Source: JAIWNK01 sp964453115 (GTDB lineage Bacteria > Chloroflexota > Anaerolineae > Anaerolineales > Anaerolineaceae). From it: DNA of 64,000 nucleotides. The position numbers and the translations under genes were made by a program. Of the stretch, positions 48,988-56,287 are shown one piece after another; position 1 is the stretch's first letter; the number at the start of each line of letters is the position of its first letter. The notes below the pieces were generated by a model, which saw only the letters and a list, made by a program, of their open reading frames with translations, had not been told where the DNA came from and did no database searches. The stretch lies in NCBI GenBank assembly GCA_964453115.1, contig CAYVRT010000003.1, forward strand, positions 62,001 to 126,000, written 5' to 3'.

Positions 48988-48993
48988 ATTATA
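48988..48993 (-). promoter_or_regulatory. -10 box at the start codon of the TPR gene
   Basis: TATAAT on the minus strand ends 6 nt before ATG 48981. Transcription would begin at or within a base or two of the start codon. Confidence 0.6.
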
Positions 48994-49117
48994 CGCATTT
49001 TTGGGTAAAATAGGGGCGGAATTTGGCAATCTTTAAAAAAAAGGAGTGGCTTCGGAGTGGGGGTGGGCTTGATCGGCATGGCTTTGCAGCAAAAGGGCGT
49101 TTTTTTGGGGGGCGGTC

Positions 49118-49145
49118 TTGACAATTGTAAAAAACGGTCTATAAT
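49118..49145 (+). promoter_or_regulatory. Consensus promoter of the T-box/trpB2 unit
   Basis: TTGACA (49118-49123) and TATAAT (49140-49145) both match the sigma70 consensus exactly, with 16 bp between them. High constitutive initiation fits control by a leader RNA. Confidence 0.88.
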
Positions 49146-49164
49146 CATACAAAATTGAAACCAA

Positions 49165-49490
49165 AAGACATTGAAGAGGACGAGTAGGCGCTGAACCGCC
49201 GGTCCAGAGAGCCGCAACTGGTGAGAAGCGGCACGGACGACAGCGTTGAATGGACCTTGGAGTTGCAGGGCAAACGCATTTGCCAGTAGCCTGTGCCGGA
49301 GCTGCCACCGTTATCAAGGCAAAGGGTATCGCAGGTTTGCCTGCCGTACCCGAAAGAGTGAGGCTGGCTTTTTTCCCCTGTGTGCTTTCACCAGGGGTTT
49401 CTTTTTTTAGCCACCGGCCAGCCTAACCGGGGTGGCACCACGAACATGGAAACACGTTCGTCCCCTTTGGGATGAGCGTGTTTTTTTGTT
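49165..49490 (+). ncRNA. T-box riboswitch, Trp specifier
   Basis: The leader has the T-box marks in order: GACGAGTA near 49179 (the AGTA bulge), CAGAGAGCCG, a GGTGAGAAGCGG region, then GAATGGACC with candidate specifier TGG at 49251-49253 (Trp). Next comes a long stem III with arms AGGCTGGC (49362-49369) and GCCAGCCT (49417-49424), and the T-box bulge in GGGGTGGCACCACG at about 49429-49442. Uncharged tRNA-Trp would pair through TGG and the T-box and stop the terminator from forming. The RNA ends at a terminator just before a TrpB-type gene. Confidence 0.92.
49451..49487 (+). terminator. T-box-regulated terminator
   Basis: AACACG..CGTCCC pairs with GGGATG..CGTGTT and is followed by TTTTTTT. 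The first arm overlaps the downstream part of the T-box antiterminator, as expected for a switch. Confidence 0.88.
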
Positions 49491-49521
49491 AATCTTTCGA
49501 ACGTATAAAGGAGAAGAAACC

Positions 49522-50910
49522 ATGTCTGACACAATTCGCTTTTTATTGTCCGAGAACGATATTCCGCGCTTTTGGTACAACGTGAATGCCGATAACCCTG
49601 TGCCGCCTGCGCCCGTTTTGAACCCGCAAACCATGCAGCCGGTGACGCCCGATTTTCTATCGGCGCTCTTCCCCATGCCGCTCATTGAGCAGGAAGTCAG
49701 CAGTGAGCGCTATATTCCGATCCCCGATGAGGTGCGCGAGGTCTATAAACTGTGGCGGCCCACGCCCTTGATTCGGGCGCGCGGCCTGGAAAAGGCCCTC
49801 AATACCCCGGCACACATCTATTACAAGTATGAGGGCGTTTCGCCTTCCGGCAGTCATAAATCTAACACGGCAGTTGCCCAGGCGTTTTATAACAAGATTA
49901 GTGGCACGCGCGCCATGACGACCGAAACCGGTGCTGGGCAGTGGGGCTCGGCCTTGGGCATGGCCTGCCAAATGTATGATATGGGGCTGGAAGTGTATAT
50001 GGTCAAGACCTCCTATCAGCAGAAGCCCTATCGGCGCTTTTTGATGGAGACGTATGGTGCGCAGGTGTTTGCCAGCCCAACCGATGCCACGCAGGCTGGA
50101 CGCGAAATTCTGGCTGCTGACCCGAATTGCCCTGGCTCGTTGGGCATTGCCATTTCGGAGGCGGTTGAGGTTGCGGCGCGATCCGGCGGGGCCAAAAAAT
50201 ATGGTCTTGGCTCGGTGCTGAACCATGTTTTGCTGCACCAAACGGTGATTGGTGAAGAGGCGCTCAAGCAGATGGATCTGGCGGGCGAATATCCCGATGT
50301 GGTGATTGGCTGCGTGGGCGGCGGTTCAAACTTTGCCGGGATTGCGTTTCCCTTTCTGCGCGAAAACTTGCGCAACGGACAGCGCACGCGCTTGCTGGCG
50401 GTGGAGCCTTCGGCTACGCCTTCGCTGACGCGCGGCGTGTATGCCTTCGATTATGGCGATACGGCCGGCATGGCACCGATTGTCAAGATGCACACATTGG
50501 GACGCGATTTTATGCCGCCCGCCATTCATGCGGGAGGGTTGCGCTATCATGGCATGGCACCCACGCTTTGCACGTTGTATGATCGCGGGTTGATTGAGGC
50601 CGTGGCTGTTAAGCAACTGGATGTCTTCGATGCGGCGGTTCTCTTCACCCGCACAGAAGGGGTTTTGCCGGCACCCGAGTCGGCGCATGCCATCCGCACA
50701 GCCATCAATGAGGCATTGGAAGCGCGCGAGAAGGGCGAACGGCGTGTCATTCTCTTCAACCTTTCTGGGCATGGACATTTTGACCTTTCTGCCTATCATG
50801 CTTACCTGGATGGGGCATTGGAGAACGATGACCTGCCCGAGGATGCGCTGCGCGACATTCCGGCGCGCCTGCCCAAGGTGAATTTGGAAGCCCTATCTGT
50901 GCAACAATAG
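49522..50910 (+). CDS. trpB: TrpB-like PLP enzyme (TrpB2 type)
   Basis: This 462-aa protein is the long TrpB2 form of tryptophan synthase beta. It has RPTPLIRARGLEKAL, the PLP Lys in SGSHKSNTA (about Lys113), TETGAGQWG, and the phosphate-binding VGGGSNFAG. It makes tryptophan from indole and serine. TrpB2 enzymes often act without TrpA, and no trpA, trpC, trpD or trpE is nearby. GGAGAAG lies upstream of ATG 49522. Control by a Trp T-box fits this function directly. Confidence 0.93.
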   Translation: MSDTIRFLLSENDIPRFWYNVNADNPVPPAPVLNPQTMQPVTPDFLSALFPMPLIEQEVSSERYIPIPDEVREVYKLWRPTPLIRARGLEKALNTPAHIYYKYEGVSPSGSHKSNTAVAQAFYNKISGTRAMTTETGAGQWGSALGMACQMYDMGLEVYMVKTSYQQKPYRRFLMETYGAQVFASPTDATQAGREILAADPNCPGSLGIAISEAVEVAARSGGAKKYGLGSVLNHVLLHQTVIGEEALKQMDLAGEYPDVVIGCVGGGSNFAGIAFPFLRENLRNGQRTRLLAVEPSATPSLTRGVYAFDYGDTAGMAPIVKMHTLGRDFMPPAIHAGGLRYHGMAPTLCTLYDRGLIEAVAVKQLDVFDAAVLFTRTEGVLPAPESAHAIRTAINEALEAREKGERRVILFNLSGHGHFDLSAYHAYLDGALENDDLPEDALRDIPARLPKVNLEALSVQQ

Positions 50911-51001
50911 GATGCTGGTATAATGGCACCTGCCCTGCTGTCAGTGGGCGGCGGGGCAGGTGGCGGTGCCTGGTTTGAGTTGTTTGGAGGATAGGTGTGC
51001 T

Positions 51002-51412
51002 TTGGCGGATCAATTGGTTTCTCTTTTACAGCTTCAGCCTTCGCAGCTGTATATCTCTGCCGAGAAATTGAGCCGTGTGGAGGCGTGGTTCCAGCCGCAG
51101 GATTGGTCGAATTTTGAGCCGCTGCCGGTGAAGGAATTGGATGGACGCTGGGTGCTGACAGATGGGCATACGCGAGCGGTGGCTGTCTATCGGGCGGGGC
51201 TGCTGGAGGTGCCGATGTGTTGGGAAGTGGATGACCTGGATTGGGAGGCGTATCGCTGCTGTGTGGCACAGTGTGCGCTGGAGCAGATTGGGACGGTGGC
51301 AGACCTGGCGCAACGGGTGGTTGGGGCGGCGGTGTATCGGCAGCGATGGGAGCAATGGTGTGACGATTTGCACGCTGCCCTGGCTGCGCAGCGCAATTGC
51401 AATGCTTTTTAG
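51002..51412 (+). CDS. Small ParB/sulfiredoxin-fold-like protein
   Basis: This protein is 136 aa from a TTG start (51002) with GGAGG 11 nt upstream; GTG 50960 in the same frame is an alternative. LPVKELDGRWVLTDGHTRAVAVYRAG matches the ParB-type nucleotide-binding core (DGHxR). The second half, AYRCCVAQCALEQIGTVADLAQRVV, is helical. Similar small proteins occur in several phyla without a proven function. A TATAAT box lies at 50919-50924, so it probably has its own promoter. Confidence 0.65.
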   Translation: MADQLVSLLQLQPSQLYISAEKLSRVEAWFQPQDWSNFEPLPVKELDGRWVLTDGHTRAVAVYRAGLLEVPMCWEVDDLDWEAYRCCVAQCALEQIGTVADLAQRVVGAAVYRQRWEQWCDDLHAALAAQRNCNAF

Positions 51413-51482
51413 CGCCCTGGCCTTGCACGGGGTTTGAATTTGGGGTATACTCAACCTGTCCATCTTGTTGAAGGAGAATGCC

Positions 51483-52403
51483 TTGAAACGAGCTATCAGC
51501 ATCAGCATTGGTTCTGTTCGGCGCGATAAAGTGGTGCAAATTGAATTGTTGGGGCAGGCTGTGCAATTGGAGCGCCGCGGGACGGATGGGGATCTATCCG
51601 AAGCAAGGCGTTTGTTCCGTGAATTGGATGGCACAGTAGATGCTTTTGGCCTGGGCGGGACGGATTTGGGGCTGCGGGTGGCCGAGCGCTGGTATCCGAT
51701 CCATTCCACGGCATCGGTTGTGCGCGATGTCCGGCATACGCCGGTGGTGGATGGCACCGGGTTGAAGACAGTTCTGGAAAGCCGCGCCCCGCGGCAAATG
51801 GAGCAGCGGCTTGCCCTCTCGCTGCGCGGCAAGCGCGTCTTTGTTCTGACGGCGGTGGACCGTTGGGGGTTGAGCCATGCCTTTGTTCAGGCTGGCTGTG
51901 AGTGTGTCTTTGGGGATATGCTGTTCTCTCTTGGTTTGCCGTTTGCCCTGCGCAGCGAACGCTGGGTGCGCTTTTTGGCGCGCCTGATGATGCCAGTTGT
52001 GTTGCGTTTTCCGTTGCGCTGGATTTATCCGGTGGGCAAGGAACAGGAAAAGCGCACCCCGCGCCATGCAGACTGGTTTGAGTGGGCCGATGTGATTGCC
52101 GGCGATTGTCATTACCTGCGTCGTTACATGCCCGACCATTTGCCGGGCAAGGTTCTTGTCACCAATACCACAACCGAAGAGGACCGTGCCTTCTTCCGCA
52201 ATTGTGGGGCGCAGGCACTTGTGACAACAACGCCCGTCCTGGATGGCCGTTCTTTTGGCACGAATGTGATGGAGGCCGCACTGATTGCTGCCGCAGGCTG
52301 GAAACAACCGGTTCGGTACGCACAACCGGGGAATTATTTTGACCAATTGGCGCACTTGTTGGACGAGGCGCAGGTTGCACCGCAGGTGCAGGAGTTACAA
52401 TGA
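51483..52403 (+). CDS. Conserved protein of unknown function (database label quinate 5-dehydrogenase in relatives)
   Basis: This 306-aa protein uses a TTG start at 51483, fixed by AAGGAG 6 nt upstream. It begins AISISIGSVRRDKVVQIELLGQAVQLERRGTDGD, has FGLGGTDLGLRV near residue 55 and NTTTEEDRAFFRNCGAQALVTTTP near residue 235. Relatives in other phyla are often labelled quinate 5-dehydrogenase-like, but no clear Rossmann glycine motif is visible, so I treat the function as unknown. It overlaps the next gene as ATGA. Confidence 0.65.
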   Translation: MKRAISISIGSVRRDKVVQIELLGQAVQLERRGTDGDLSEARRLFRELDGTVDAFGLGGTDLGLRVAERWYPIHSTASVVRDVRHTPVVDGTGLKTVLESRAPRQMEQRLALSLRGKRVFVLTAVDRWGLSHAFVQAGCECVFGDMLFSLGLPFALRSERWVRFLARLMMPVVLRFPLRWIYPVGKEQEKRTPRHADWFEWADVIAGDCHYLRRYMPDHLPGKVLVTNTTTEEDRAFFRNCGAQALVTTTPVLDGRSFGTNVMEAALIAAAGWKQPVRYAQPGNYFDQLAHLLDEAQVAPQVQELQ

Positions 52404-53176
52404 ATGTGTTGATTACCGCCGGTGGGCGACCTTTGCCGAACGAGCCTTTATATGCATTGACGCAGGGGGGCTACAAGGCGATGCTGGAGATTGCGGGCAA
52501 GCCGATGATTCGCTGGGTGCTGGAAGCAGTGAGTGCTTCAACACATGTTGAACGGATTGTGGTTGTGGGCCTGCCGCCCGCCAGTGATGTGGGGAGCTGT
52601 TCAAAACTGGTTGCACTGGTAGAGGACCAGGGCGATATGGTTGCGAATGTGATGGCGGCTGGGGCCGAGGTGTTGCACCTGGCACCTGATGCACAACATG
52701 CGCTTTTGCTCAGCTCCGATATTCCTGCCCTTTCGACCGAGGCGGTGGATTGGCTGGTGCAGCAGATTTTGGGCAATGAGGGAGAAGTTTTTTATACCAT
52801 GGTGGAGCGCAGCGTGATGGAGCGCCGTTTTCCCAATTCACGGCGCACCTATGCACACCTGAAGGGGCTGGAGGTGTGCGGCGGTGATGTGTTTGGCATT
52901 CATCTTGACCTGGTGCGCACCCCGAAACCCATCTGGCAGCGATTGGTGGAAACGCGCAAAAGTCCGCTGCGTCAGGCCGCACTGTTTGGGTTTGATACCA
53001 TGTTCCTGCTCATGCTGCGGCAGCTTTCGCTGGAGGAGGCCGAAAAGATGGTCGCACAGCGGTTGGGTGTGAGCGGGCGAGCCTTGTTGACACCCTATGC
53101 AGAGATGGCGATGGATGTGGATAAGCCGCACCAATTGGAAATTCTGCGCAATGACTTGAGCGCGAGGAGTGGTTGA
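52400..53176 (+). CDS. MobA-like nucleotidyltransferase
   Basis: This 258-aa protein starts VLITAGGRPLPNEPLYALTQGGYKAMLEIAGKPMIRWVLEA, the NTP-transferase pattern with a modified glycine-rich loop and the activating Lys. LLLSSDIPALS is the metal-binding Asp region. The sugar, alcohol or cofactor substrate is unknown. It is coupled by overlap to the previous gene and to the PAP2 gene (TTGA). Confidence 0.78.
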   Translation: MNVLITAGGRPLPNEPLYALTQGGYKAMLEIAGKPMIRWVLEAVSASTHVERIVVVGLPPASDVGSCSKLVALVEDQGDMVANVMAAGAEVLHLAPDAQHALLLSSDIPALSTEAVDWLVQQILGNEGEVFYTMVERSVMERRFPNSRRTYAHLKGLEVCGGDVFGIHLDLVRTPKPIWQRLVETRKSPLRQAALFGFDTMFLLMLRQLSLEEAEKMVAQRLGVSGRALLTPYAEMAMDVDKPHQLEILRNDLSARSG

Positions 53177-53721
53177 CAGTGGATGGTTTGTTAAAACTGG
53201 ATGTGAGTCTCTCGGAGCGCTTGCGTGTCGCGCCCGAGCAGCGCTGGCGCTGGCGTTGGGAGGCCTTTTTAGCCCATTCGGGCGATTCCTGGTTCTGGGC
53301 AATGGCGATGGGGATCCTCTGGCTGGTGGATTGGAATGGTGATTGGCATCGTCGGGCTGCCTTGTTGGGCATCGGGATTGTCGTTTTGGCGTTTTTGGTG
53401 CTGGCAATCAAGTTTTTGGTGCGCCGCCGCCGTCCGGAGGGAGATTGGGGGCGCATTTATCGCAACACAGACCCGCATTCCTTCCCATCCGGCCATGCGG
53501 CACGTGCGGCTTTGCTGGCGGTGATGGCCTGGGGGTTGGGGCCGCTCTGGTTTTCGGTCTTGGTTACGTTGTGGCTGCCGCTTGTCAGCCTGGCACGCGT
53601 GCGCATGGGGGTGCATTACCTTTCGGATGTGGTGGCGGGCGTGTTTTTTGGCGTCCTGGCTGGGGTGGGCCTGTTGGCCCTGCAACCCTGGCTGTTGACG
53701 AGCTTCCCCTTTTTATTTTGA
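53173..53721 (+). CDS. PAP2-family membrane phosphatase
   Basis: This 182-aa membrane protein has all three PAP2 motifs: KFLVRRRRP (K-x6-RP), FPSGHAAR (PSGH) and ARVRMGVHYLSDVVAG (R-x5-H-x3-D). Four to five membrane segments surround them. It is probably a lipid phosphatase, such as undecaprenyl pyrophosphate phosphatase or phosphatidic acid phosphatase. The best start is TTG 53173, which overlaps the preceding stop. GTG 53179 is possible. Confidence 0.85.
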   Translation: MTVDGLLKLDVSLSERLRVAPEQRWRWRWEAFLAHSGDSWFWAMAMGILWLVDWNGDWHRRAALLGIGIVVLAFLVLAIKFLVRRRRPEGDWGRIYRNTDPHSFPSGHAARAALLAVMAWGLGPLWFSVLVTLWLPLVSLARVRMGVHYLSDVVAGVFFGVLAGVGLLALQPWLLTSFPFLF

Positions 53722-53742
53722 ATTGGATATGCGAGGCTAAAA

Positions 53743-54600
53743 ATGGATCACCCAATTGCAATTATCACGGATAGCACTTGTGACCTGCCGCTGGCACTCC
53801 GTCAACAATATGAAATTGGCGTTGTGCCGCTGTATATCTTGTGGGGGGATGAGACACTGCGCGATGGGGTGGATGTCTCGGCGGAAGATTTCTATGCTCG
53901 TATGGTGAGTGAGCCGGGGGCGCGTCCAAAGACTTCTCTGCCCACGCCGGGTGACTTTTTGCAGGCTTTTCAGGCCGCGCTGGCGAAGGGTGCCAAAGAG
54001 ATTGTGGCACTGACGATTAGCAGTGCAATGAGCGGAACGATTGAATCGGCTCGTCAGGCAGCCGGTATGATTTCCGCCCCGGTTCACCTGGTGGATTCGC
54101 GCTCCAATTCGATGAGCCTGGGATGGCAGGTGCTGGCTGCGGCCCGCGCCCGTGCGGAGGGCGGCGATGCGCAGGCAATGGTGGCGGCGGCAGAGCGCGT
54201 GCGGCGCAGCCTGGTTTACATCATCGCTCTGGATACGCTGGATTATTTGTTCGCTGGTGGGCGAATTGGCGGTGCAATCAGCTTTTTAGGACAGGTGTTG
54301 AAGATTAAGCCGCAGATTTTGGTTAACCATCAAACCGGCAAGGTGGAGGCCGGGGAACCAGCCCGCACGCGTGCCAGGGCGATTGAAACGCTCTATCGCA
54401 ATTTTTTCAAACGTGTGGACTCGAGCCGCCCGCTGCACATTGCAGTGCTGCACAATGCGGCCTTTGGAGATGCAGAGGCACTGGCTGAACTGGTGCGTCA
54501 GGAATTTTCGCCGGCGGAATTGTTGACTTCGATTGTGTCGCCGGTTTTGGGCGTGCATACGGGGCCGCGTGCGATTGCCTTGTGCGGCTATTCGGAGTGA
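53743..54600 (+). CDS. DegV family fatty-acid-binding protein
   Basis: This 285-aa protein matches DegV/FakB: IAIITDSTCDLP at the start, ALTISSAMSGTIESAR (Ser ligands of the fatty acid carboxylate), and YLFAGGRIGGAISFLGQVLKIKPQ. Members bind fatty acids for phosphorylation by FakA, which is not encoded here. GAGG lies upstream of the ATG. Its 3' end overlaps the convergent Nudix gene by 13 nt. Confidence 0.92.
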   Translation: MDHPIAIITDSTCDLPLALRQQYEIGVVPLYILWGDETLRDGVDVSAEDFYARMVSEPGARPKTSLPTPGDFLQAFQAALAKGAKEIVALTISSAMSGTIESARQAAGMISAPVHLVDSRSNSMSLGWQVLAAARARAEGGDAQAMVAAAERVRRSLVYIIALDTLDYLFAGGRIGGAISFLGQVLKIKPQILVNHQTGKVEAGEPARTRARAIETLYRNFFKRVDSSRPLHIAVLHNAAFGDAEALAELVRQEFSPAELLTSIVSPVLGVHTGPRAIALCGYSE

Positions 54601-55112
54601 AGCGCGGTGAGGGCCTCAGCTGAGAGGGGGTAGCGCACCTGACGCAGGATGCGCCCATTGCAATATTCAAAATGGTAGCCGCAGGGTGGTTGACCAGCGA
54701 AGATGGGCGGCAGGATGGTGTGCAGATTATCCACAACCTGTTTGCTGGTGCATGCCCAGCGCTGGCATTTCCAGGCCAGGCGGCCTTCATGGTCGGTGGG
54801 GTGCGGTCGTCCGGGCGGGGCAGCTGCGCTGAAAAAGACCAGCGCGCCGCAATCCTCACCCTCAAAACCAGACCAACTCAGCACCCCATTCAGGTGCAAT
54901 TGCTTCAATGGATAGCCGGTTTCTTCCTGTACTTCGCGGCAGCAACTGGCGAGCGGCTTTTCGCCGGGTTCAATGTGCCCGCCCACACCATTCCACAGCC
55001 CCAAATTGGGCGGCCTGCTGCGCCGCAACAGTAAAACCTTGCCGGGGCGGGTGAGAAAGCAGAGTGTGAAGCGCAGGGGGTATGTTTGCCCCTCAAAGGC
55101 AATTTGTTGCAT
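54588..55112 (-). CDS. Nudix hydrolase
   Basis: This 174-aa protein has a complete Nudix box, GHIEPGEKPLASCCREVQEETGY, read in two pieces (G-x5-E-x7-REVQEETGY), and the lead-in LLLRRSRPPNLGLWNGVGG. MutT-like enzymes hydrolyse oxidised or non-canonical nucleotides or sugar nucleotides. It starts 4 nt after the stop of the small conserved gene, so the two form an operon. Confidence 0.9.
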   Translation of the reverse strand: MQQIAFEGQTYPLRFTLCFLTRPGKVLLLRRSRPPNLGLWNGVGGHIEPGEKPLASCCREVQEETGYPLKQLHLNGVLSWSGFEGEDCGALVFFSAAAPPGRPHPTDHEGRLAWKCQRWACTSKQVVDNLHTILPPIFAGQPPCGYHFEYCNGRILRQVRYPLSAEALTALHSE

Positions 55113-55116
55113 GGTG

Positions 55117-55449
55117 CTAGTGTGCGGTTTGCTCTAGCTCGTGCAGGACATCCCAAATTTCAGTATAGATATGCTCGCGTTCAAAGCCCATCCGGCGCAC
55201 AACCTCGGTTTGAAAGTCGTTGTAATTAATGTCGCCAATGATCTTTTCCATGCCGCGCATCAGCGACTCGCGGCTGATGGTGGCTTTGAAGGGATAATCT
55301 ACCACTTCTGGCTCGGTGGGCGAAAGGTCGGGCAGATACTGTTCACGCAGGCGGTTCAGGTCAGCGGCAACGCGGGCGCGAATGGTCAAACAATCCTGGC
55401 CGGGTTTTTGGACAATGCTATAAAAGCCGATGGTTGTGAACAGCCACAT
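55117..55449 (-). CDS. Small conserved protein of unknown function
   Basis: This 110-aa protein starts MWLFTTIGFYSIVQKPG and has LTIRARVAADLNRLREQYLP and a helical C-terminus VWDVLHEL-like (IWDVLHELEQ). I recall this family as small widespread proteins without a known role. AAGGAG lies 7 nt before the ATG. No motif suggests a catalytic function. Confidence 0.75.
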   Translation of the reverse strand: MWLFTTIGFYSIVQKPGQDCLTIRARVAADLNRLREQYLPDLSPTEPEVVDYPFKATISRESLMRGMEKIIGDINYNDFQTEVVRRMGFEREHIYTEIWDVLHELEQTAH

Positions 55450-55596
55450 AAAATCGCTCCTTGGAAAGGAAGGGGTATGTTATTCAGTGTAGTGATTTTG
55501 TGGCCTGGCGTCAGGTATCAGGTGTCATTGATTCAGTGGGATAATTGGCAAGTCTATCCGGCGAGGTGCGCTATTCTTGTGTTAGAATCAACCCCA
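55450..55596. other. Intergenic region before maf
   Basis: This divergent 147-bp gap holds a TAGAAT -10-like box at 55583-55588, only 8 nt before the maf ATG. No RNA structure or gene was recognised. Confidence 0.45.
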
Positions 55597-56277
55597 ATGA
55601 CCGAACCTTTGATTTTGCTGGCCTCCAATTCGCCCCGCCGCCGTCAATTGCTGCGTTGGATGGGCATTCCACTGCTCTTTCGGGCAGCCGACCTGGATGA
55701 GACCCCGGCTGTTGGAGAAACAGCCCTGGCCTATGTTAGCCGCCTGGCCGGACAGAAGGCACAGGCCGTGGCAAACCATGCTTTGCCGGGCTGGCTGGTG
55801 TTGGGTGCCGATACGGTGGTGGTGGATGGTGAGCAATTGCTTGGCAAGCCAGCAGATGAAGCCGATGCGCAACGGATGTTGGTGCAGTTGCGCGGGCGCA
55901 CGCATCGGGTATGTAGTGCGGTGGCGCTTTATGACCCGCAGAGCGGTCAGCTCTGGCAAACGGCATATTGTGCCGAGGTGCCGATGCGCAATTACACCGA
56001 GCAGGAGATTGTGGCCTATATTCGAACGGGGGATGCGATGGATAAGGCCGGGGGCTATGCCATTCAGCACCCTGGTTTTCATCCGGTGGAACAGTTTGTG
56101 GATTGTTATGCCTGTGTGGTGGGGCTGCCGCTTTGCCATGTGGCCCTGCTGTTGCACTGGGCCGGACGCAGCCCCCATATTTCTGCTCCGCTTGCCTGTC
56201 GGGTGATGCTTGGCTATCGCTGCCCGGTTTTTTCACAGATTTTGCAAGCCCAGGGTATCGAGCCTGGCTACGAATGA
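55597..56277 (+). CDS. maf: Maf family nucleoside triphosphate pyrophosphatase
   Basis: This 226-aa protein has the Maf signatures LASNSPRRRQLL, LGADTVVVDGEQLLGKP and GDAMDKAGGYAIQ (catalytic Asp-Lys). Maf enzymes hydrolyse dTTP/UTP or modified pyrimidine nucleotides. The open frame extends far upstream, but ATG 55597 begins exactly at the family start. The C-terminal 30 residues are longer than in most members. There is no Shine-Dalgarno site. Confidence 0.9.
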   Translation: MTEPLILLASNSPRRRQLLRWMGIPLLFRAADLDETPAVGETALAYVSRLAGQKAQAVANHALPGWLVLGADTVVVDGEQLLGKPADEADAQRMLVQLRGRTHRVCSAVALYDPQSGQLWQTAYCAEVPMRNYTEQEIVAYIRTGDAMDKAGGYAIQHPGFHPVEQFVDCYACVVGLPLCHVALLLHWAGRSPHISAPLACRVMLGYRCPVFSQILQAQGIEPGYE

Positions 56278-56287
56278 GGATACTGGT

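Noticed and set aside
49432..49521. N-terminal extension of trpB2 into the leader
   Set aside because: The frame is open upstream of ATG 49522 but lies inside the T-box antiterminator and terminator, and the family alignment begins at 49522.
55141..55596. Long N-terminal extension of maf
   Set aside because: The upstream frame runs through the divergent small gene and intergenic DNA, while the Maf signature begins right after ATG 55597.
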